This document shows positions 58,459 through 64,000 of a stretch of DNA of 64,000 bases, in pieces. The stretch comes from Acidobacteriota bacterium (lineage in GTDB: Bacteria; Acidobacteriota; Vicinamibacteria; Vicinamibacterales; UBA2999). How positions within the stretch are numbered: position 1 is the first letter of the stretch; every line of letters starts with the position of its first letter. The stretch lies in assembly GCA_963169195.1 (NCBI GenBank), contig CAUJDN010000073.1, forward strand, positions 21,455 to 85,454, written 5' to 3'. A program made the translations under genes and the position numbers. Under the pieces are notes generated by a model. The model had not been told where the DNA came from. It ran no database searches and worked only from the letters and a program-made list of their open reading frames with translations.

Positions 58459-61125
58459 ATGCCGATCGGCGCCAGGATGCGGAGCGCGTGGCGGACCATC
58501 ACCCGGCAGTCGGCCCTCGACGCCGACCTCGACGCCGAACTGCAGGCCGCCGTGGACGAACTCGCCGCCGCTCATCGTGCGGCGGGCCTCCAGCCGGCCG
58601 ACGCCAGGCGGCGCGCGCTCATGGACCTGGGCGGCGCCGACCAGGTGAAGGAGCAGGTCCGCGACGCGCGCGTCGGGGCGCCCACGCTCACGCTGCTCCG
58701 CGACATGGCGCTGGCCTGGCGCGGGCTCCGGAAGGCCCCCGCCTTCACGCTCGCCGCCGTGGTCACGCTGGCCGTCGGCGTCGGGGCCAACACCGCCACG
58801 TTCAGCCTCGTCAACGCCGTCCTGCTGCAGCCGCTCCCCTATCGCGCCGACGACCGGCTCGTGTTCGTCTGGGGAGACATGACGGCCGCCGGCTACCCCC
58901 GCGGTCCGCTCTCCGGCCCGGAGCTGACAGACCTTCGGGAACAGGCGGCACGCTTCGAGGGTTTCGGCGCCATCTGGGCCACCACCGCGGCGCTCACCGG
59001 GGACAACGATCCGCAGCAACTCCGCATCGGCCTCGTCACCGGGAACTTCTTCTCGCTGCTGGGCGCCGATGCCGCGATCGGGCGCACGTTCATGGACGAG
59101 GACGAGCCCACCGCCGCGCCCGACACCATCCTGCTGAGCGACGGCCTCTGGCGCACCCGTTACGGCGCGGACCCCGCCATCGTCGGGCAGCGTGTCCTCG
59201 TGAACGATCAGCCCACGACGGTCGTCGGCGTGATGCCGCCGGGCTTCCGCCTGCTGATGCCGCCCGACTCGAACGTCCCCGAGCAGCTCGAGGCCTGGCA
59301 GCCCTTCGCGCGCGACCTGCCGCGCCGGCTGCGCGGGCAGATGTTCCTCCGCGTGGTCGGGCGCATGCGCGACGGCGTGTCGGTGGACGAGGCCGCGCGC
59401 GATGTCTCGGCCGTGGCCGCGGACATCAGCTCGCGCTATGCGGAGTACGGCTCCGCCGGCCGCCGGTTCACCACGGTCGGCCTGCACGACGATGGCGTGC
59501 GCGACCTGAAGCCGGCGCTGCTGGTCCTCCAGGGCGGCGTGGCGGTGCTGCTGCTCATCGCGTGCATCAACGTCGCCGGCCTGCTGGTCGCCCGCGCCGC
59601 GGGACGCGCGCGCGAGACGGCGCTGCGCCTGGCGCTCGGGGCGGGCCGCCACCGCCTCGTGTCGCAATGCTTCGCTGAAGGGCTCGTCCTGGCCGCGCTC
59701 GGTGCGATCGCCGGGCTCGCCACGGGCTGGATTCTCCTCCGGCTGCTGACCGCCGCGCGGCCGCCCAGCCTCGACCGCATGGCCGGGGTCGGGCTGGATC
59801 CCACGGTGCTGGCGTTCACCGCCGCGACGGCGCTGGCCGTGGCGCTCGCCTTCTCATTCGCGCCGCTCGCCGAGATGGTCCGCGCCAACCTGCTCGCCCT
59901 GCTGCAGCAGGGCGGCCGCAGCCTCGGCAGCGCGTTCCATCACCGCGTCAGGAAGGGCCTCGTCGTGCTCCAGGTGGCCATGGGCGTCGTGCTGCTCGTC
60001 GGCGCGGGGCTGCTCGTGCGCACGTTCGCGAACCTGACCACGGTGCAGCCGGGCTTCGACGACCGCGGCGTGCTCACCGTCCGCCTCGCGCTGCCGGCCA
60101 GCCGCTATGGCACACAGGCGTCTCTCGATGCCTTCGCCCGCGCGCTGCAGTCACGCCTCGCCGCGCTGCCCGGCGTGACACAGGCGGGCGCCATCAGCCA
60201 CGTGCCGTTCGACAACATTCCCAACTGGAGCACCACCTATCTCACCGAGGCGGGCGGCGACGAGTCGCGCGCGCGGCGCGCGGACAGCCGCGCCGTCTCC
60301 CCGGGCGCGTTCGCCACCCTCGGCGCCCGCATCGCCGAAGGGCGCGACTTCACCGAGGACGACGACGCGGACGGCGAGCTGGTCGCCATCGTGGACGAGC
60401 GCCTCGCGCGGACCGCCTGGCCGGGCGCCAGCGCGATCGGCCAGCGCCTGGTCACCGACCCCCGGGTGACCGGCCATCCCACCGTGTGGGTCAAGGTCGT
60501 CGGCGTCGTGCGCCACCTGCGGCACCTGACGCTGCTCGAGGAGGTGCGCGAGCAGGTGTACTTCCCCGTGCGGCAGGCGCACCGGAATCCGATGGCCTGG
60601 CTGGTCCGCACGACCGCGGATCCGGCCGCCCTGGCCGCGCCGATTCGTGCGACCGTGGCGGCGCTGGATCCGCAGCTCCCCATCTTCGACGTCCGGCCGC
60701 TCTCGGACTACGTCGCGGGCGCACGCGCGACGCAGCGGTTCACGATGCTCCTGGCCGCCGTGTTCGCGGGACTGGCCCTGCTGCTGGCCTCGGTCGGCGT
60801 CTACGGCGTCATCCAGTACGGCGTGACACGCCGGCAGCCGGAGTTGGCGCTCCGCGTGGCGCTCGGCGCGGGGCGTGGCTCCGTCGTGCGCCTGGTCGTG
60901 GGCGAAGGCGCCCGCCTCGCGCTGGCGGGCCTGGTCCTCGGGATGGCCGCCGCCCTGGTGGCCATTCCGGCCATCGGCAGCCAGCTGTACGGCGTCACGC
61001 CACGCGACCCGGTCAGCTACCTGCTCGCCCTGCCAGTGCTGGCCGCCGTGGCCCTGGCCGCGTCCGCCGTGCCGGCGTGGCGCGCGGCGAGAGTGAACCC
61101 CGCCGACGGCCTCCGGGCGGAGTAG
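58459..61125 (+). CDS. ADOP-type FtsX/MacB permease
   Basis: This 888-residue protein of the acidobacterial duplicated orphan permease group has an N-terminal cytoplasmic helical part (about 1-75, DADLDAELQAAVDELAAAH), then helix 1 (about 95-115). A MacB_PCD periplasmic domain and the first FtsX core (about 355-480; ETALRLALGAGRHRLVSQC) follow, then helix, PCD and second FtsX core (about 500-885; PELALRVALGAGRGSVVRLV), ending RVNPADGLRAE. It has no partner ATPase in the operon, as typical. AGGAGG precedes the ATG at good spacing. It is likely an efflux or envelope-stress component. Confidence 0.93.
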   Translation: MPIGARMRSAWRTITRQSALDADLDAELQAAVDELAAAHRAAGLQPADARRRALMDLGGADQVKEQVRDARVGAPTLTLLRDMALAWRGLRKAPAFTLAAVVTLAVGVGANTATFSLVNAVLLQPLPYRADDRLVFVWGDMTAAGYPRGPLSGPELTDLREQAARFEGFGAIWATTAALTGDNDPQQLRIGLVTGNFFSLLGADAAIGRTFMDEDEPTAAPDTILLSDGLWRTRYGADPAIVGQRVLVNDQPTTVVGVMPPGFRLLMPPDSNVPEQLEAWQPFARDLPRRLRGQMFLRVVGRMRDGVSVDEAARDVSAVAADISSRYAEYGSAGRRFTTVGLHDDGVRDLKPALLVLQGGVAVLLLIACINVAGLLVARAAGRARETALRLALGAGRHRLVSQCFAEGLVLAALGAIAGLATGWILLRLLTAARPPSLDRMAGVGLDPTVLAFTAATALAVALAFSFAPLAEMVRANLLALLQQGGRSLGSAFHHRVRKGLVVLQVAMGVVLLVGAGLLVRTFANLTTVQPGFDDRGVLTVRLALPASRYGTQASLDAFARALQSRLAALPGVTQAGAISHVPFDNIPNWSTTYLTEAGGDESRARRADSRAVSPGAFATLGARIAEGRDFTEDDDADGELVAIVDERLARTAWPGASAIGQRLVTDPRVTGHPTVWVKVVGVVRHLRHLTLLEEVREQVYFPVRQAHRNPMAWLVRTTADPAALAAPIRATVAALDPQLPIFDVRPLSDYVAGARATQRFTMLLAAVFAGLALLLASVGVYGVIQYGVTRRQPELALRVALGAGRGSVVRLVVGEGARLALAGLVLGMAAALVAIPAIGSQLYGVTPRDPVSYLLALPVLAAVALAASAVPAWRAARVNPADGLRAE

Positions 61126-61201
61126 CCGCTGCCGACACCCGACGCCGCGGGGTCGCCCCGGCGACGTGAGCGCATCGTCCACGCCGGGTGCCTGCGAGGT
61201 C

Positions 61202-62398
61202 CTACGGCGCGAGCCGGTTGTACTTCCGCAGCACCTCGCGCAGCCGATCGTGCGGCAGGCGCTCGACGCGGCGATTGTCGGCGCCCGTCATCGTCTCGGC
61301 CGCGACGAGCGCGTTGATGATGGCCTCCTCGGTGGCCTGCACCGTGGCGTCGAAGATGGGGCTGATCTCCTCGTTCGAGACCATCTGCAGCGTGGCCAGG
61401 CCGGCCCCCTGGAACGCGCCGGGATTCGCCGTGGAGAAGGCGATGAAGATGTCACCCGATCCGTTGCCCGAGGTGCCGCCCGTCCGCCCCATGCCGATCG
61501 TCGCGCGACGCGCCAGGCGCTTCAACTGGTGCGGCAGCAGCGGCGCGTCGGTGGCCACGACGATGATGATGGAGCCGAGATCGCCGCGCACGGGATCGTC
61601 GAGGACGGCGGCCTGTGCCGGCTGAGGAATCTCGCGGCCCACGGGCACGCCGGCGACCGTCAGCTGCGACCGCCGGCCGAAGTTCGACTGCACCAGCACG
61701 CCCACGGTGTAAGCGGTGTCGCCGGCTTTCACCACGCGCGACGAGGTGCCGATGCCCCCCTTGAAGCCGTAGCAGATCATCCCGGTACCGCCGCCGACGT
61801 TGCCTTCGGGCACGGCACCGCCTCGTGCACCGTCCAGCGCCTCGAACGCGTGCCGCTCCTTGACGTGGAAACCGTTGATGTCGTTCAACCCGCCGTCGTA
61901 CGTCTCGGCGACGACCGGGAGCGACCACCAGTAGCCCGACGCGTCGGGCGGCCCGCTCCTGATGCGCCACTGGATGACGGCGTCCCGCACCACGCCCACG
62001 CTGTGCGTGTTGGTGATCATCACGGGGCCTTCGAGGAAGCCGGACTCCTCGATCCAGGTGGTTCCCGTCATCTCGCCGTTCCCGTTCTGGGAGAACCAGC
62101 CGGCGAACGAGGGGCGGGCCATCGAGTCGCGCCCGCGCGGAAGGACGGCGGTGACGCCAGTGCGCACGGGCCCCTGCCCCACGAGCAGTGCGCCTTCGCC
62201 GGAAATGATGGTCGAGTGGCCCACGGTCACGCCCGAGACATCGGTGATGGCATTGAGGGCGCCCGGCGTCCCGTCGAACGGCACGCCGAGATCGCGGGCG
62301 CGGGACGCGCGCTGGGTGAGGGCCGTGGACGACAGGGTCAGCGCCACCGTGGCGGTGGCGGCGATGATGACGGCAGGGCGAGGGATGCGCGGCAGCAT
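61202..62398 (-). CDS. P1/DmpA-family aminopeptidase
   Basis: This 398-residue exported protein has a signal peptide (about 1-27) and the P1/S58 fold of L-aminopeptidase D-Ala-esterase. Key stretches are NAITDVSGVTVGHSTII, VMITNTHSVGVVRDAVIQWR, GNVGGGTGMICYGFKGGIGT-SSR (the self-cleavage and nucleophile region) and RRATIGMGRTGGTSGNGSGD. These enzymes self-process into two chains and remove N-terminal residues, including D-Ala or beta-amino acids. TAGACT ends 9 nt before the ATG. It converges with the ADOP permease gene. Confidence 0.9.
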   Translation of the reverse strand: MLPRIPRPAVIIAATATVALTLSSTALTQRASRARDLGVPFDGTPGALNAITDVSGVTVGHSTIISGEGALLVGQGPVRTGVTAVLPRGRDSMARPSFAGWFSQNGNGEMTGTTWIEESGFLEGPVMITNTHSVGVVRDAVIQWRIRSGPPDASGYWWSLPVVAETYDGGLNDINGFHVKERHAFEALDGARGGAVPEGNVGGGTGMICYGFKGGIGTSSRVVKAGDTAYTVGVLVQSNFGRRSQLTVAGVPVGREIPQPAQAAVLDDPVRGDLGSIIIVVATDAPLLPHQLKRLARRATIGMGRTGGTSGNGSGDIFIAFSTANPGAFQGAGLATLQMVSNEEISPIFDATVQATEEAIINALVAAETMTGADNRRVERLPHDRLREVLRKYNRLAP

Positions 62399-62447
62399 GG
62401 TGCGGCGAGTCTACCGCAGCTGCGCACCGGGCGGCGTCCCGGAACCG

Positions 62448-63038
62448 TCACCGTTCCGCGAACAGCTCGGCCATCGACAGTGACCAGCCTGGCAGCACCG
62501 GCGTCACGAGCCGTGCGCCGGCCGACGCGTCGAGCAAGGCCACCTGCGGGAAGGAACCGTCCGCGGCCCGCCGGAACACGGTGACGCGTTGGGCCCAGGG
62601 ATCCACCAGCCAGTACTCGCGCGCGCCTCGCTCGTCGAAGAGGCGCCGCTTCACCAGCTCGTCGCGCTTGCGGGTGCTCGGGGACAGCACCTCCACAGCC
62701 AGCGCGGGCGGCCCCTGCAGGTTGGCCTTCGTCAGGATGCCCTGCTGGTCAGCGGCCACGACCAGAAGGTCCGGCTCCAGGACGTCGTAGTCCGAGAGGA
62801 CGACGTCCAGCGGCAGGAAGATCCGACCCAGGCGAGGCCGGCTCTCCAGGAAGGTCCCTATCGACAGGTACAGGCGCCCCACGAGCTCCTGGTGCCGCAC
62901 GTTCGGCAGGGGCGTCACGTAGTGCACCCCGTCGATGAGCTCGTGGCGCTTGCCGTCCTCCGGGATGCGCAGGAACTCCCTGGCGGTAAGCCGCCGCTCC
63001 GACACCGCGAAGCGCTCCATGCCGGTGTCCTCCCGCAT
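62448..63038 (-). CDS. Uma2-family (DUF820) putative restriction endonuclease
   Basis: This 196-residue protein has the Uma2 PD-(D/E)XK-like fold: RLTAREFLRIPEDGKRHELI, VLEPDLLVVAADQQG (Asp), PPALAVEVLSPSTRKRDELV (ExLS, a metal site) and KRRLFDERGAREYWLVDPWA. It starts with TATGAT 6 nt before the ATG at 63038; the Met at residue 7 is an alternative start. Such genes are multiplied in cyanobacteria and some acidobacteria; function is unproven, sometimes proposed to be a transposon or restriction relic. Confidence 0.9.
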   Translation of the reverse strand: MREDTGMERFAVSERRLTAREFLRIPEDGKRHELIDGVHYVTPLPNVRHQELVGRLYLSIGTFLESRPRLGRIFLPLDVVLSDYDVLEPDLLVVAADQQGILTKANLQGPPALAVEVLSPSTRKRDELVKRRLFDERGAREYWLVDPWAQRVTVFRRAADGSFPQVALLDASAGARLVTPVLPGWSLSMAELFAER

Positions 63039-63228
63039 ACCCGCATCATACCGTCGTCCACGTTCTGGACGATGCGAGTGGCGTACCGGCCCGGGTCCCG
63101 CGAGTTTCAGGCTGACCTGGTCGTGCGCGTCGCAGAAATCGCGGCCATCGGCAGCGCGGACCGGGGCACGATCTGCGACGTGCCGGGGTGGGGCGTGGCG
63201 CGTGGGGCGTGGGCCCCACAGGGGGGAT
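63039..63228. other. Intergenic region between Uma2 and YbaK genes
   Basis: No gene is supported in these 190 bp. The left end holds the Uma2 -10 box (ATCATA on the + strand, 63045-63050). A short + frame from 63072 (MRVAYRPGSREFQADLVVRV) has some protein-like character but no recognised family. Confidence 0.4.
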
Positions 63229-63705
63229 CTAGTGAGACTGCGCCGCCTCGACGGGGGTGGGTGACAGCACCCGCACGAGGTCCGCGGGCGCCATCGCCAC
63301 CAGGAGCCCGCGCCTGCCGCCGTTGATGTAGATCCGCGGCAGTTCCAGGATGCTGCGCTCCACGTACACGGGCACGGCTTTGCGCGTGCCGAACGGCGAG
63401 GTGCCGCCCACCTGGTAGCCCGTGTGCCGCTCGGCCACGGCGGGATCGCACGGCGCCACGACCCTCGCGCCGATCTGCCGTGCGAGGTTCTTCGTGGACA
63501 CCTCGCGGTCGCCGTGCATGAGGACGATGAGCGGCTGACCGTGGTCGTCCTGCATCACGAGCGTCTTGATGACGGCGTGCTCCTCAACGCCCAGCGCTCG
63601 CGAGGACACGCGCGTGCCTCCGCGCTCTTCGTATCGGTACGCATGCTCCGTGAACGGGACCGCGTGCTCGCGCAACACCCTGATGGCTGGAGTCACCGCC
63701 GACAT
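63229..63705 (-). CDS. ybaK: YbaK/EbsC-type Cys-tRNA deacylase
   Basis: This 158-residue trans-editing protein of the YbaK/ProX group hydrolyses mischarged Cys-tRNA(Pro). The family core is visible: PAIRVLREHAVPFTEHAYRY, GVEEHAVIKTLVMQDDHGQP (catalytic Lys region), VSTKNLARQIGARVV and TGYQVGGTSPFGTRKAVPVY (the GGxSPxG motif), then RIYINGGRRGLLV. TAGAAT ends 8 nt before the ATG and no Shine-Dalgarno sequence is present. Confidence 0.92.
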   Translation of the reverse strand: MSAVTPAIRVLREHAVPFTEHAYRYEERGGTRVSSRALGVEEHAVIKTLVMQDDHGQPLIVLMHGDREVSTKNLARQIGARVVAPCDPAVAERHTGYQVGGTSPFGTRKAVPVYVERSILELPRIYINGGRRGLLVAMAPADLVRVLSPTPVEAAQSH

Positions 63706-63747
63706 TGGTAGACATTCTAGGTTCCGCGCGGGAGCGTCGCGACCACC

Positions 63748-64000
63748 TCAGCCGGACCGGCGTGCCCACACCGCGAACCCGGGCGGCGCGCTGAGCGTGC
63801 CGCCGAGCGCCGCGACCTCCGCGCGAAGGGCCGCCTCCAATCCCTCCATCTCGTCCGCCGCCGGCACGGGCACGCCCGCCGCTGCCGCGAGCGGGAGCAT
63901 GCTGCGCAGGCTCTCCACGGCGAATCGGAAGACGGGCGATGCAGGGTCTCCGGAAGTGCAGGTATCCTCCTCCACCGACGGGTTCGGCAGTCCCGCGGCC
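63748..64000 (-). CDS. C-terminal part of a methyltransferase-like protein, cut by the window edge
   Basis: About 84 residues are visible in an open frame that runs to the edge: AAGLPNPSVEEDTCTSGDPA, FRFAVESLRSMLPLAAAAGV, PAADEMEGLEAALRAEVAAL and GTLSAPPGFAVWARRSG. The style of the end (LGGTLSAPPGFAVWAR) matches class I SAM-dependent methyltransferases, where the last beta-strand carries a final hydrophobic-W. The SAM-binding part lies outside the window, so this is tentative. The Met inside the frame is not the true start. Confidence 0.6.
   Translation of the reverse strand, partial: AAGLPNPSVEEDTCTSGDPASPVFRFAVESLRSMLPLAAAAGVPVPAADEMEGLEAALRAEVAALGGTLSAPPGFAVWARRSG

Noticed and set aside
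1..64000. tRNA, rRNA, prophage or plasmid origin
   Set aside because: No cloverleaf-like CCA-end sequences, rRNA blocks, phage structural genes or replication initiator were recognised on either strand by reading; a covariance-model scan would be needed to exclude small RNAs.

Overview
The window is high-GC DNA with dense, short-spaced genes. The gene set points to an acidobacterium, probably of the Vicinamibacteria (Luteitalea-like) type. The main reasons are a PadR regulator paired with an ADOP-type FtsX/MacB permease, a very large TonB receptor with an N-terminal carboxypeptidase-regulatory domain, many exported amidohydrolases, peptidases and beta-propeller proteins, and PQQ-type dehydrogenases. 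The taxonomic call is an inference from gene content only; no rRNA or tRNA gene was seen.

Layout. 1-460: a PIN toxin (cut by the left edge) and its ribbon-helix-helix antitoxin with a palindromic operator. 467-5089: two NHL propeller proteins around a PQQ dehydrogenase. 5138-10583: STAS antagonist, cupin, aquaporin, DinB-like protein, TPP enzyme and a divergent amidohydrolase. 10715-19352: a propeller with inserted EF-hands, an uncharacterised protein coupled to PilT, a second amidohydrolase, a tandem universal stress protein, and a 1032-residue fusion of an M28 metallopeptidase to a class A beta-lactamase-like domain. 19469-21500: a scar zone holding a frameshifted nucleotidyltransferase gene, a truncated IS256-family element, and the tail of a second IS256-family transposase. 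21503-29368: GYD protein, GluQ, a LytS-like kinase with two paralogous response regulators carrying different outputs, SnoaL-like protein, DUF1295 protein, XRE-cupin regulator, and a fasciclin protein with a clear terminator. 29386-37586: a five-gene same-strand cluster (adenylate-forming enzyme, aldehyde dehydrogenase, GT4 glycosyltransferase, ABC ATPase, giant FtsX permease). 37719-42228: TonB receptor and MFS transporter. 42229-45073: a second scar zone with a duplicated 90-bp hairpin element and broken genes. 45074-51878: multicopper oxidase, twin TPM proteins, esterase, and an M20 homologue lacking key residues. 51916-58000: anion transporter, cupin protein, GlnS, solute-binding lipoprotein, amino-acid permease. 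58079-64000: PadR/ADOP unit, P1 peptidase, Uma2 nuclease, YbaK deacylase, and a partial methyltransferase-like tail.

Two genome-style features run through the window. First, at least fifteen start codons lie only 5-9 nt downstream of a TANNNT box, mostly without a Shine-Dalgarno sequence, which suggests widespread leaderless transcription. Second, many intergenic gaps are filled by short, degenerate tandem arrays of 7-15 bp units (GTTCGGGG, CTTGAGG, CTTCGAACCTCCGTG and others). One such array sits inside a coding frame and one has strong G-quadruplex potential.

Much of the coding content is secreted or membrane-bound: peptide and amide hydrolysis, oxidation in the periplasm, and uptake by TonB, MFS, APC and SLC13-like carriers. 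The STAS protein and the receiver-PP2C protein are compatible with a partner-switching stress or sigma-factor pathway, but they are not adjacent and the link is an inference.
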